51,060 nt of DNA, taken from NCBI GenBank assembly GCA_003133685.1, contig PKYQ01000027.1, positions 40,474 through 91,533 of the forward strand, read 5' to 3'. The position numbers and the translations under genes are program-made. Origin of the DNA: Acidimicrobiaceae bacterium. GTDB taxonomy: Bacteria; Actinomycetota; Acidimicrobiia; Acidimicrobiales; RAAP-2. Positions 33,167 to 42,286 of the stretch are shown piece by piece; within the stretch, counting starts at the first letter, position 1, and the number at the start of each line of letters is the position of its first letter. Under the pieces are notes generated by a model that ran no database searches, had not been told where the DNA came from, and worked only from the letters and a program-made list of their open reading frames with translations.

Positions 33167-34165
33167 CTAATCGCGTAGCGACGAGATGCAGTCGGCCAAC
33201 GCCGCGGACTCAGACGTCGGGTGAAAATAATTCGGGACGCCGTGAGCGAATTCGTCGGTGTACGTCGGGTGCGTGACGAGCGCGATCTCCTCATTCGACG
33301 CTGCGGTGACGATCGCTGCGCGACTTCGACGCCATACGAGCGTTTGTGGATTGCCCTGGTCGATCATTGTGCGCCACTCCAACTCGGGATGATGTCGATC
33401 GAGCAGCATCACAACTCGCCACACGTCACCGTGCCACGGTCGTCCTTCGAGCCCCGCCTCGTCGCGCGCCCGGTACGACGCCTCTTGATCGGGGATCGCG
33501 GAGTACTCGTCAATCGGGACCGTGTCGTCAATCAAGATCACCCCGGAACGCAAATGCGAGAAGGTATTGATCACATCGCGGTACGTCTGTTCGAAGGTGT
33601 GCAGACCGTCGATGAACGCAACGTCGAAGCGTTTCGATGCACGTAACGTCGAAAAGAACGCGTCACTCGTCATCACGGCGAACGTCGAACCGCGCGGCAA
33701 GAGCACCGCGTCGAATAGGGGACTCGGATCCACGCCGTAGCGCCGCCGAGCTTTCACGTTGGCGAATGTCTCACCTTCAAATACGCCGATTTCGAGGTAC
33801 GAACGCAGGTGAAGTTCGCGAATGAGGATGTTAAGGCGACGAGGCGACCAGAGTTCATCGGGCATGGGATCGGGGTCGGGTCGATACGTCAGCAATGGCA
33901 AGAGTCCGGCGATCGAGCGCAGACCGTTGATCCCCTCAGTGCGGTCCGCGCGAAAGAGTCCCCACCGATCAAGGAACGGACGCGCGAAACCGTTGTCAAT
34001 CACCCTCCAGAGGTGGCGCTGACGAACCCTGATCCCTTCGTCAATGACACGTCGAGGGATATTGCGAGCTCGACGCAACGGATTATTGAGTGAAGACGCC
34101 ACTGCAGCCGAGGTTACCGCCGCGCCCACGAACCGTCGCTGCGAGGACGAGACGCTATCTTCCAA
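33167..34165 (-). CDS. Class I SAM-dependent methyltransferase (Methyltransf_24-like)
   Basis: This roughly 332-residue protein has a 110-residue N-terminal region rich in Arg followed by a Rossmann methyltransferase domain: YLEIGVFEGETFANV (SAM motif I), YGVDPSP (motif II) and FDVAFIDGLHTFEQTYRDV (post-I Asp and His). Such proteins are often encoded with glycan or surface-polymer genes and may modify sugars. The start is uncertain: the longest frame uses TTG at 34165, and later GTG codons are possible. It diverges from the DUF429 gene, leaving about 50 bp. Confidence 0.8.
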   Translation of the reverse strand: MEDSVSSSQRRFVGAAVTSAAVASSLNNPLRRARNIPRRVIDEGIRVRQRHLWRVIDNGFARPFLDRWGLFRADRTEGINGLRSIAGLLPLLTYRPDPDPMPDELWSPRRLNILIRELHLRSYLEIGVFEGETFANVKARRRYGVDPSPLFDAVLLPRGSTFAVMTSDAFFSTLRASKRFDVAFIDGLHTFEQTYRDVINTFSHLRSGVILIDDTVPIDEYSAIPDQEASYRARDEAGLEGRPWHGDVWRVVMLLDRHHPELEWRTMIDQGNPQTLVWRRSRAAIVTAASNEEIALVTHPTYTDEFAHGVPNYFHPTSESAALADCISSLRD

Positions 34166-34215
34166 TCGCTCTAACGCTCTTCACCGATTCGTCTCGAAGG
34201 TATAGCCTGCCCAGG

Positions 34216-35034
34216 ATGACGAGCATCCTGGCCCTCGATCCGGCGTGGACGACAAGAGAACCGAGTGGTGTCGCACTGCTTCAGCAGGTGAAGGACCGTT
34301 GGAAGTGCGTCGGGCTCGCTCCGAGCTACGGCCAGTTCATAGAACTCGCGAACGGCACACCGGTCGACTGGTCTAGGGCTCCCGTTCCCAGTCGTCCGGA
34401 CGTCGACGCGTTGTTGCGTGCGGCACGCGCGTTGCTCGACGGCGCGAGAGTCGACCTCGTGACGATCGACATGCCAGTCGCGCTGACCGCGATTCGAAAG
34501 CGTCGAGAGGCCGACAGCGCGGTGTCCCAGAAGTTCGGCTCCAGGGGTTGCAGCACCCACTCACCCAGCGAAGTCCGGCCCGGCGAATTGGGAAGTCAGC
34601 TGACCACTCGCTTCAGGGAACTGGGCTACGCCGTCGCCACCGTCGAAACCCCCGTGGGCAGCACCTACGTGTTGGCCGAGGTCTATCCCCACCCCGCCCT
34701 CTTGCACCTTCTGGGCAAAGACTTTCGCTTCAAATACAAGATTGGCCGAGCAAGTGAGTACTGGCCCGAGAAAACCCCCAGTGATCGTCGACGAAGAATC
34801 GTCAAGAATTGGCGCAAGATCATCGAGCAACTGTCCCTGACCATCAACAAGATCGAACTGCCACTGCCCGCCAAGACCGACCTCGAGAACTTCCCTTCGA
34901 CCTCGCTGAAGCGATTCGAGGACGCCATCGACGCTCTCGTCGTAGGATGGGTCGGTATCAAATATCTCGAAGGAGATTGCGCCGCCTACGGCGACGAATC
35001 GGCCGCGATCTGGATCCCTCCAAGATTGTCATAG
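34216..35034 (+). CDS. DUF429-family protein (predicted RNase H-like nuclease)
   Basis: The ATG at 34216 was chosen because the N-terminal MTSILALDPAWTTREPSGVA is the first strand of the RNase H-like fold, with the metal-binding Asp; the longer frame back to 34090 would cover the divergent methyltransferase. Further acidic positions occur in LVTIDMPVAL, VLAEVYPHPALLHLLG and RFEDAIDALVVGWVG. DUF429 proteins are predicted nucleases with no established biological role. Length is 272 residues, normal for the group. Confidence 0.8.
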   Translation: MTSILALDPAWTTREPSGVALLQQVKDRWKCVGLAPSYGQFIELANGTPVDWSRAPVPSRPDVDALLRAARALLDGARVDLVTIDMPVALTAIRKRREADSAVSQKFGSRGCSTHSPSEVRPGELGSQLTTRFRELGYAVATVETPVGSTYVLAEVYPHPALLHLLGKDFRFKYKIGRASEYWPEKTPSDRRRRIVKNWRKIIEQLSLTINKIELPLPAKTDLENFPSTSLKRFEDAIDALVVGWVGIKYLEGDCAAYGDESAAIWIPPRLS

Positions 35035-35062
35035 TGACCACTTCTGGTCCCTCGCACTTTCT

Positions 35063-35120
35063 CACTCCACCGGAGAAGTTGCAGTACTTTCACTGAAATT
35101 CGTCCGTCTCCGGCGGAGTG
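35063..35120. repeat. Inverted repeat in the DUF429-IDH intergenic region
   Basis: CACTCCACCGGAG (35063-35075) and CTCCGGCGGAGTG (35108-35120) form 13-base inverted arms with a single mismatch, separated by 32 bases that could fold a further small hairpin (CAGT..ACTG). It ends 31 bp before the next start codon. It may be a transcript-end structure for DUF429 or a leader structure; no U-tract follows. Confidence 0.45.
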
Positions 35121-35151
35121 TTCCGAACTGTCGGATCAGTAACGTGAAGTG

Positions 35152-36222
35152 ATGAAAACAAACACGATTGTCGTCTGTGAAGGCGACCAGACCGGCCAAG
35201 AACTGCTGACCGAGGCCCTACGCGTCCTCGAACCAAATGTGTTGGGATTCGACGTCGATCTCGTTCGCTTCGACCTGTCATTGGAGAAGCGTCGAGCGAC
35301 CAGCAACCAAGTCGTGCGTGACGCCGCCGCAGCGATAATTGAGACTGGTCTGGGCCTGAAGGCCGCCACGATCACGCCCACCGAGATCGGGAGCGTGGGA
35401 TCACCGAATCGAATTCTGCGCGAGGGCATTGGCGGCAAGGTGATCGTGCGAACCGGTCGCCGAATTCCTGGCGTCGCCCCGGTGGTTTCACTTTCGCACC
35501 CCGTCGTAGTCGTTCGGATGGCCGTTGGCGACGCCTACGGCGCGGCCGAGGGCCGCAACGGCGAGCCGGGTTCGCGCGACGAATCGGCCTGGCGAACCGA
35601 ACGCATCGACCGGAGTGTGTGCCAATCGGTCGCCGAATTCTCGTTCGCGACCGCGGCGTCCATGAACGGTCTCGTTTACGGCGGACCGAAATGGACCGTT
35701 TCGGCGGTCTACGAAGGAATGCTCAAGGAGGAGATGGACCGTGCCGCGAGTCGACACCCCGACGTCGCCTACCATCCGATGCTCATCGACGCGGCCTACG
35801 CCGGTCTGATGACCGAACAGTGGGATTGCAGCGTGGTCATTCCCACGCTGAATCGAGACGGCGACTGTCTGAGTGACCTCGTGCTCGCAATGTTCGGCTC
35901 AATCGCGGGCGCCGAGTCTGTCCTCTTGGCGTTGGACGATCAGTTGCATCCAACAACCGCGATGGCCGAGGCTCCGCACGGCACGGCGCCTTCGCTCGAG
36001 GGCAAGAACGTGGCCAATCCCATGGCGATGCTGCTCGCGTGCGCTGCCGTGCTCGAACACGCCGGGATCCAGGGTGACCAGCGCGCCGCAGAGGCCTCAC
36101 GAGCACTCCGCACGGCCACGCTCGCTACGGCGATGGACGGCATTCGCAGCTTCGACCTTGGTGGCTCAGCCTCCACCTCCGAAGTCGTCGACGAGGTCGT
36201 GGCTCGGATGCGTGATCGCTGA
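35152..36222 (+). CDS. Isocitrate/isopropylmalate dehydrogenase family protein
   Basis: This 356-residue metal-dependent beta-decarboxylating dehydrogenase begins at ATG 35152 (a GTG one codon upstream is possible). The metal/substrate region reads TLNRDGDCLSDL in place of the usual NxNGDYLSDL, followed by AEAPHGTAPSLEGKNVANPMAM, which carries the cofactor-binding HGTAP and the conserved AN(P). VICD-like SVNIG elements of isopropylmalate enzymes are not clear, so substrate (isocitrate, isopropylmalate, tartrate or another malate derivative) is unassigned. It precedes the proline-catabolic putA gene by 146 bp. Confidence 0.85.
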   Translation: MKTNTIVVCEGDQTGQELLTEALRVLEPNVLGFDVDLVRFDLSLEKRRATSNQVVRDAAAAIIETGLGLKAATITPTEIGSVGSPNRILREGIGGKVIVRTGRRIPGVAPVVSLSHPVVVVRMAVGDAYGAAEGRNGEPGSRDESAWRTERIDRSVCQSVAEFSFATAASMNGLVYGGPKWTVSAVYEGMLKEEMDRAASRHPDVAYHPMLIDAAYAGLMTEQWDCSVVIPTLNRDGDCLSDLVLAMFGSIAGAESVLLALDDQLHPTTAMAEAPHGTAPSLEGKNVANPMAMLLACAAVLEHAGIQGDQRAAEASRALRTATLATAMDGIRSFDLGGSASTSEVVDEVVARMRDR

Positions 36223-36368
36223 GTGATTCGTGACGGTGAGTTATCGCCCGGTCCCCGGCGAGAACGCCCACGAATCGGCGTCTACGGTGGAAACATAAGA
36301 ACTGTTGTGATGCGTGGGGCTGGAATGGTGGAGTGGGACTGGGTTCCCCTCGAGACGGTGCGGTATCA

Positions 36369-39300
36369 ATGGCGATAATTCCCACCGACCCCTCGATTGA
36401 TTCGCTCGCCGACTCCGCGGTCGAGAACGCCCGCACCCTTATTCGCGACGCTGAGCGATTACGCAGCCACTCGGAGAAAGCCAATCGTCGACGATTCTCG
36501 CGACTGTTTCGCGACCCTCGCGCTCTCGAGGTCACAATTTCGTTGACCGACGAAGTCATGCGAATCCACTCGGTCAAGAGTTCGATCAACATCTTTCGCC
36601 GGACGGCGGCCAAGGCGTCCGTCGAAGGTTTTGGCGCCTTCCACGCCACCGGTCTTAGGTTGCTCGCCGCCGGTTCCCGACTGGCACCGGCGCCGGTTAT
36701 CAATGTCGTCGCCCAACAGATTCGTCGCCTGTCGAAGGACCTGATCCTCCCCTACGAAGATGCGCCGCTGAAGAAGCACCTCGAGCGACGTCGGCGCGAC
36801 GACATTGCGTTGAACATCAACGTTCTGGGCGAAGCCGTCCTGGGCGAAGGTGAGGCCGACGAACGATTCGAGCGAGTGCTCGAAATGATTCGTCGACCCG
36901 AGATCAACTACGTGTCCGTAAAGCTGTCTTCCGTCGTGAGCCAAATCATCACGATCGACCGCGTCGGTTCACTGGAACGCGTCACCGCCAAGATGCGACT
37001 TCTTTACCGCGAGGCCGAATCACACGGGACCTTCGTCAATCTCGACATGGAGGAGTACCGTGACCTCGAACTCACGGTGACGGCGTTCAAACGGGTCCTC
37101 GCCGAGGCGGAGTTCTCGAACATCGCAGCCGGCATCGTGCTCCAGGCCTACCTACCCGAATCGCACGCCGCCTTCGCCGATCTGGTCGAGTGGTCCACGT
37201 CGCGTTATAAACGTTTCGGCGGCGCAATCAAAGTCCGATTGGTGAAGGGCGCCAACTTGGCGATGGAGACGACCGAGGCCGAACTCCACGGTTGGAGCGC
37301 CGCGCCCTACCGATCCAAGGCCGACGTCGACGCGAGCTACGCCCGACTCATCGATGCGGCGCTGCGTCGCGAACACGCCGGCGCCGTTCGGATCGGCATC
37401 GCGAGTCACAATCTCTTTCACCTGTCTTGGGCCCTCGAAGTGGCCCGATCACGAGGCGTCGAACAACAGGTTGACGTCGAAATGCTCGAAGGGATGGCGA
37501 ACTCCGAATCGCTCGCGATCGCGAGGACCGGCCAGCGCGTTCTGCTGTACGCGCCGGTTACCCGGCGCGATGATTTCGCCTCGGCGGTCGCCTACCTCGT
37601 ACGGCGTCTTGACGAGAACACGTCGGACGAGAACTACCTGAAGGCGGCCTTCGATATCGGCACTGACGAGGAGCGATTCGAGGAACAACGCGAACGATTC
37701 ACGGCCTCGGTTCGTGAGCGCCACGAGATCTCGAGCGCGTCTCTTCGACACGTGCCGTCGAGTCATTCTGATTTGACGGGCTTCGCCAACGTCGCGAACT
37801 TTGATCCAACGTCAACGAAAGCCTTCGACGAGATAACGAGTGCCTTTGCGAATATCCGTGCCTTTCCGGATCGACAAATCCCGTTGGTCATCGGCGGAGA
37901 GGACATCGTCACGGAGGAGTGCCAAGTCGGACGTGATCCGAGCGCCAACGCCGAGTCGTGGTATCGATACTCCGTCGCCGACGTCGAACGCGTCGACGAC
38001 GCCGTCCGGTGCGCGGCTCGAGCCCAGGGAGCATGGGCCAACCGTTCGATTGAAGAGCGTCGACAGATTCTCTTCGCGAGCGCGGCCGTAATGGAAGACG
38101 AAAGAATCGAGACCACCGCCGTGATGGCGCGAGACGCCGGCAAAACCGAAGCCGAGGCCGATCCCGAAGTGAGCGAAGGAATCGACTTCGCACGGTTCTA
38201 CGCGGCGTCGGCCTCGGATTTCGGTGACTCAACGCCAATGGGGACGGTTCTCGTCGTGGCGCCGTGGAACTTTCCGTACGCGATACCGGCGGGGGGCGTC
38301 TGTGCCGCCTTGGCGGCCGGCAACGCCGTCATCTTGAAGCCGGCCCCGGAGGCCGTAGCCACCGCGTGGCAGTTAGTGCGACAACTCTGGGCCGGTGGGG
38401 TTCCGCGCGACGTCCTTCAGTTCGTGCCGACCAGAGACGACGACACTGGTCGCCGTCTCGTCACTCACGAACTTGTGGACGCGGTGATTTTGACCGGTTC
38501 ATTTGATACTGCACTCATGTTCACCACGTGGCGACCCGATATCAACCTCCTCGCTGAAACCAGTGGCAAGAACGCGATACTGATCAGCGCGTGCGCGGAC
38601 ATCGACGTCGCGGTGAAGGACTTGGTGCAGTCGGCCTTCGGTCACGCCGGCCAAAAGTGCAGCGCCGCGAGCCTCGCCATCGTGGTGCGCGACGTCTACG
38701 AAGATCCCGCCTTCCTGCGCCAATTGGCCGACTCCGTTCGAAGCCTTCGCGTCGGACCCAGTTGGGAGCTCTCAACCTCGGTCGGACCGATTATCCGCAG
38801 CGCCGAACCAGCGCTCGAACGCGCGCTCCATCACCTCGACCCTGGCGAGAGTTGGCTGCTCGAACCCCGTCAGCTCGACACCGTGGGGTTGCAGTGGAGC
38901 CCGGGCGTGAAACTCGGTGTGCGTTCCGGTTCGTGGAGTCATCAACACGAGTGGTTCGGTCCGGTGCTCGGCGTCATGGTCGCCCCGGATTTCACCACCG
39001 CGATCAAGTGGCAGAATCGAACCGACTTCGGTCTCACCGCCGGTCTCCAATCGCTCGACGAGGCCGAGTGCGAGCGATGGATGGACCAGATCCAGGCCGG
39101 CAATCTCTACGTCAACCGCGGGACGACGGGCGCGATCGTGAACCGTCAGCCCTTCGGTGGATGGCGTCGCAGCAGTGTCGGTCCGACCGCGAAAGCCGGC
39201 GGCCACCACTACGTCAACTCACTTCGACGTTGGACGCCGTTGACGAACGCCGCGACGTCACTCGAGATGGCTCACGAGTGGTGGCGTACCACCGGCTCTC

Positions 39301-39761
39301 AGGCAATCGATCGAAGCGGGCTCGGCGTCGAGAAGAACTTCCAACGATATCGTCATCACGCGAAGCCAATCGCCGTTCGCGTCGACGCCACGTTCGATGA
39401 AATGCAGCGAACATTCATTGACGCACTCGCGCGCGAGGCTGGAGTCGACGTCACCTTCAGCGCGCCCGGAGCGGTCACCACCGTTCCTGAAGCGGTGATC
39501 GAATCGTCGTGCGCGCTGGTCGCGCGCACGGGGGGAATCGACCGGGTGCGATGGCTCTCGAATGAAACTGCACCGACCGTGGAGTTATTGCAGCGCGGGA
39601 TAAGCATCGATCCTCGCGCGCTCGCCCAACGCGGTGACGTCGAGGCGGCGCGTTGGCTCCTGGAACAGAGCGTCTCTATCACCCACCATCGATACGGCAA
39701 CGTGAACGCCGGACCGAAGCCCCGGTGCGAGGGGCTCGGACCCTCAGTGTTCGAGGGCTAA
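36369..39761 (+). CDS. putA: Bifunctional proline dehydrogenase / P5C dehydrogenase
   Basis: This protein of about 1130 residues oxidises proline to glutamate in two steps. The FAD-dependent proline dehydrogenase barrel (about 60-450) includes VKLSS, NLDMEEYRDLE and RLVKGANLAMETTEAEL. The aldehyde dehydrogenase domain (about 490-980) has VLVVAPWNFPYAIP, the catalytic Cys in HAGQKCSAAS and the Glu of AETSGKNA. A C-terminal region of about 150 residues follows. No N-terminal DNA-binding domain is present, so it is not an autoregulatory PutA. The start is ATG 36369 or GTG 36333. Its end overlaps the convergent GH130 gene by 18 bp. Confidence 0.94.
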   Translation: MAIIPTDPSIDSLADSAVENARTLIRDAERLRSHSEKANRRRFSRLFRDPRALEVTISLTDEVMRIHSVKSSINIFRRTAAKASVEGFGAFHATGLRLLAAGSRLAPAPVINVVAQQIRRLSKDLILPYEDAPLKKHLERRRRDDIALNINVLGEAVLGEGEADERFERVLEMIRRPEINYVSVKLSSVVSQIITIDRVGSLERVTAKMRLLYREAESHGTFVNLDMEEYRDLELTVTAFKRVLAEAEFSNIAAGIVLQAYLPESHAAFADLVEWSTSRYKRFGGAIKVRLVKGANLAMETTEAELHGWSAAPYRSKADVDASYARLIDAALRREHAGAVRIGIASHNLFHLSWALEVARSRGVEQQVDVEMLEGMANSESLAIARTGQRVLLYAPVTRRDDFASAVAYLVRRLDENTSDENYLKAAFDIGTDEERFEEQRERFTASVRERHEISSASLRHVPSSHSDLTGFANVANFDPTSTKAFDEITSAFANIRAFPDRQIPLVIGGEDIVTEECQVGRDPSANAESWYRYSVADVERVDDAVRCAARAQGAWANRSIEERRQILFASAAVMEDERIETTAVMARDAGKTEAEADPEVSEGIDFARFYAASASDFGDSTPMGTVLVVAPWNFPYAIPAGGVCAALAAGNAVILKPAPEAVATAWQLVRQLWAGGVPRDVLQFVPTRDDDTGRRLVTHELVDAVILTGSFDTALMFTTWRPDINLLAETSGKNAILISACADIDVAVKDLVQSAFGHAGQKCSAASLAIVVRDVYEDPAFLRQLADSVRSLRVGPSWELSTSVGPIIRSAEPALERALHHLDPGESWLLEPRQLDTVGLQWSPGVKLGVRSGSWSHQHEWFGPVLGVMVAPDFTTAIKWQNRTDFGLTAGLQSLDEAECERWMDQIQAGNLYVNRGTTGAIVNRQPFGGWRRSSVGPTAKAGGHHYVNSLRRWTPLTNAATSLEMAHEWWRTTGSQAIDRSGLGVEKNFQRYRHHAKPIAVRVDATFDEMQRTFIDALAREAGVDVTFSAPGAVTTVPEAVIESSCALVARTGGIDRVRWLSNETAPTVELLQRGISIDPRALAQRGDVEAARWLLEQSVSITHHRYGNVNAGPKPRCEGLGPSVFEG

Positions 39762-41279
39762 GTCCTCGATACGACGGTGTCGAACCTTGGCCACGATGGT
39801 CGGGTGCTCGGTCGTCTTCATGGCCTTCAGGAGTGCAGAAATGCTGGCGGTGGCGAAGTTGATCCGATGATCGGCAACGCCGTAGGGGATGACGAGAATG
39901 TCACCGTGCGCCATCGCCCCGCAGGTGTAGACGACGTTCGGTACGTAGCCGTCTTGCTCTTCGGCCGAGGCGGTGAGGAGCGGCTCTTTCAGCGCGGCGA
40001 TCATCTTGGCGGGATCGTCGAGGTCGAGCAGGACCGCACCGATGCTGTAGGTGCGCATCGGCCCGACGGCGTGCGTGAGAACCAGCCACCCGGCTTCCGT
40101 TTCGATCGGCGATCCGCAATTGCCGAGCTGAATGACCTCCCAGTCCCATTCCGGCAACTGAAAGGTCTCGGCTCGACCCCAGTGACCGAGCGTGTCCGAA
40201 AAACAGACCGCGTTCGTCTCACTGTCGTAGCGGGTGAGCGCGGCGTACTTCCCGTTGATGCGACGCGGGAAGATCGCGAGTCCCTTGCTCGGCGCCGCGG
40301 CACCGACGACGGGTGAGGCGTCGAAGGAGATGAAGTCGTCGGTTCGCAGGAGTTGCTGAGAGATGTGCACGCCGTCGAACGCTGTGTAGGTGGCGAGGTA
40401 CGTGGTCGTGCCGTCGGTCTCGGTGAAGAGGACGAAACGGGCGTCTTCCATGCCGTGCGCCTCGGCCGACATGACCGGCCAGAGGACCCGCTCCGAGATG
40501 TCGACGTCCTCGTCGAAGTGCACGCCGTAACTGCACGCCGCGATCGATCGGTGTTGACGGGCAATGGTGTGTGCGTCTTGGCGCGTGTCGAACTCCGAGA
40601 TCAGAATCTCCAAGCGCGCTTCGAGCTCCTCGATGGAGAACACGACGGGCAACTCGTCGAGGACGTAGGCGGCGCTCTCACCGTCTTGGCCCATCGCCTT
40701 CAGGCGCGCGTGAAAGACGTCGCGGTGAAACAGGCCGTCACGCGCCGAGCCGATAATCGGATACGGCTGGCGCGCGTCGAGGGTGATCTCCCCGTCGGCG
40801 CCGACGAGACCGGTGCGAAAACCGATGCTCGAACGATGTCCCTCACCGACGCCGCGATAACTCATCACGAATCGCACGGCGCCTTCGGGTACGTCCGACT
40901 GATCCGGGTGCACGACGATGCTGGGGTTGCATACCGCGGCGGCTTCGAGCGAATACTCGTGCGTGAAGGAGGCACCGAGGAGGAGCCAGCGCTCTTCACT
41001 GAGGTCCTCTTTCGGGTCGAGACGGTTACTCACGCGCTCGGCGTGTTGACTGAAGATGGCCACGATGTCGCGGTGTCGTCTCGCGAATCGATGGATGACG
41101 TCCTTCAAACGACGCCGCACGTCGGCTTCGGGCAACGTCACGATTCGCTTGACCACACTCGACGCGCGAGATTCGGCGCCGCCGAGTTCTTGACCGGCCA
41201 CGAAGAGCAACGCCACGACTCGTGACGAGTCCGGGACGATATGGACATCGGTGCGTGACGCGAGGGGGTTTTCTTTCAT
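39744..41279 (-). CDS. GH130-like glycoside phosphorylase/hydrolase with N-terminal extension
   Basis: The start is the ATG giving MKENPLASRT, which overlaps the preceding gene's stop (ATGA). The 511-residue protein has an N-terminal region of about 115 residues and then a five-bladed propeller resembling GH130: YSLEAAAVCNPSIVVHPDQ, VMSYRGVGEGHRSSIGFRTG, EDARFVLFTETDG, GNCGSPIETEAGWLVLTHAVG and IPYGVADHRINFATASI. GH130 enzymes phosphorolyse or hydrolyse beta-mannosides. No signal peptide is present, so it acts in the cytoplasm. It ends the GT4/toroid/GH130 operon. Confidence 0.78.
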   Translation of the reverse strand: MKENPLASRTDVHIVPDSSRVVALLFVAGQELGGAESRASSVVKRIVTLPEADVRRRLKDVIHRFARRHRDIVAIFSQHAERVSNRLDPKEDLSEERWLLLGASFTHEYSLEAAAVCNPSIVVHPDQSDVPEGAVRFVMSYRGVGEGHRSSIGFRTGLVGADGEITLDARQPYPIIGSARDGLFHRDVFHARLKAMGQDGESAAYVLDELPVVFSIEELEARLEILISEFDTRQDAHTIARQHRSIAACSYGVHFDEDVDISERVLWPVMSAEAHGMEDARFVLFTETDGTTTYLATYTAFDGVHISQQLLRTDDFISFDASPVVGAAAPSKGLAIFPRRINGKYAALTRYDSETNAVCFSDTLGHWGRAETFQLPEWDWEVIQLGNCGSPIETEAGWLVLTHAVGPMRTYSIGAVLLDLDDPAKMIAALKEPLLTASAEEQDGYVPNVVYTCGAMAHGDILVIPYGVADHRINFATASISALLKAMKTTEHPTIVAKVRHRRIEDLALEH

Positions 41280-42286
41280 GTAGAGATAGTTTGGTGCGCG
41301 AAGGCCTGCTGACGGGTTGATACCAGCGCCAAAGTTGATTCCGCCCCCTGGTTCTGATTGGCGACCTCGGCGTGAAGTCCATCGAAGCCCCCGCCCGTCT
41401 CGGGATCCCACATCATGACTTTGGCGTCATTATCTCCGTCGAACCACGCGTTCGCCATCGAAATGGCCTCGAGCCACTTCGGCGAATCGTCAACACTCAG
41501 CGCTCGGGCGCAAGCGTCGGCCATCGTCGAGACCTCGATGGGCTGCTGATCAAAGCCGGGACCGACGTCACCCGGTCCCGAACCCTGCGCCGGCGTGACC
41601 GAAAGATGTCCATCACGCGTCTCACGCGCCAGAAGCCATCTGAGCAAGTCGAGCCCCCTCGTCACCAAATCCGGTCGCTCGAGGGCGACGCCCACCGCAA
41701 TCATCGCGTCGGGCAGCAGCGCGTTGGCGTAGTAAAGGCGAATTTCGGGCCACGGCCACGCCGGGTCATCGCGCGGGGCCAACAGGTTGTCCGCGACGTC
41801 TGCGAGCAACGAACGAGCGGCGCCGTTCGTCGGATGGGTCCCAAGAACGGCCGCGGCACCCAGGGCGGCAAAGGCCATGGCGCGCGGGTACTGGGAGCGC
41901 TGCTCAGCGCCGCGTTCGAAGAGCGAAAGCGCGGGACTGGCGATCGAGAACTGCGTGCTGGCCGCCGCGGTTCCGAGTCCCCAGAGGCTTCGTCCCCAAC
42001 AGTCCTCAGTTGAACCTTCGCTGGTCCACGTTCCGTCGGCCGAGCGACGGTTTCGACAGTGGCCGTGCGCTCCCATCGCGTCACCGACGAACGCGAGAGA
42101 ACCCTGGGCCAGAGACCGGACCGAGGCATTCGGCCGCGGTTCGCGCGCACTCACGACGAGTACTCGCGCGACGTCATCGACGCAGTAACCATGCTCGCGA
42201 CGAGGTACGGCGTGCTTGGCGTGCTCGAACGTGCCGAATCGATCAGTCAGCCGGACCAAATGGTCAAACCGCGGGCCTTCGCTCAT
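41276..42286 (-). CDS. Alpha/alpha-toroid protein, glycosidase- or epimerase-like
   Basis: This 336-residue protein is almost entirely helical with repeated hairpins and many Trp/His motifs (HGYCVDDVARVLV, EDCWGRSLWGLG, YPRAMAFAALGAAAVLG, WPWPEIRLYYANALLPDAMI). This looks like an (alpha/alpha)6 toroid as in six-hairpin glycosidases and N-acylglucosamine epimerases. Similar frames are often found beside or fused to glycosyltransferases. It overlaps the GT4 stop and the GH130 start by 4 bp each, so the three proteins are made together. A specific reaction cannot be assigned. Confidence 0.75.
   Translation of the reverse strand: MSEGPRFDHLVRLTDRFGTFEHAKHAVPRREHGYCVDDVARVLVVSAREPRPNASVRSLAQGSLAFVGDAMGAHGHCRNRRSADGTWTSEGSTEDCWGRSLWGLGTAAASTQFSIASPALSLFERGAEQRSQYPRAMAFAALGAAAVLGTHPTNGAARSLLADVADNLLAPRDDPAWPWPEIRLYYANALLPDAMIAVGVALERPDLVTRGLDLLRWLLARETRDGHLSVTPAQGSGPGDVGPGFDQQPIEVSTMADACARALSVDDSPKWLEAISMANAWFDGDNDAKVMMWDPETGGGFDGLHAEVANQNQGAESTLALVSTRQQAFAHQTIST

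Noticed and set aside
38591-39400. 269-codon plus-strand frame inside putA
   Set aside because: It is an Arg-rich out-of-frame shadow; the PutA frame carries the aldehyde dehydrogenase motifs.
40353-41225. 290-codon plus-strand frame opposite the GH130-like gene
   Set aside because: It has no recognisable domain and lies opposite a better-supported protein that is coupled to its operon.
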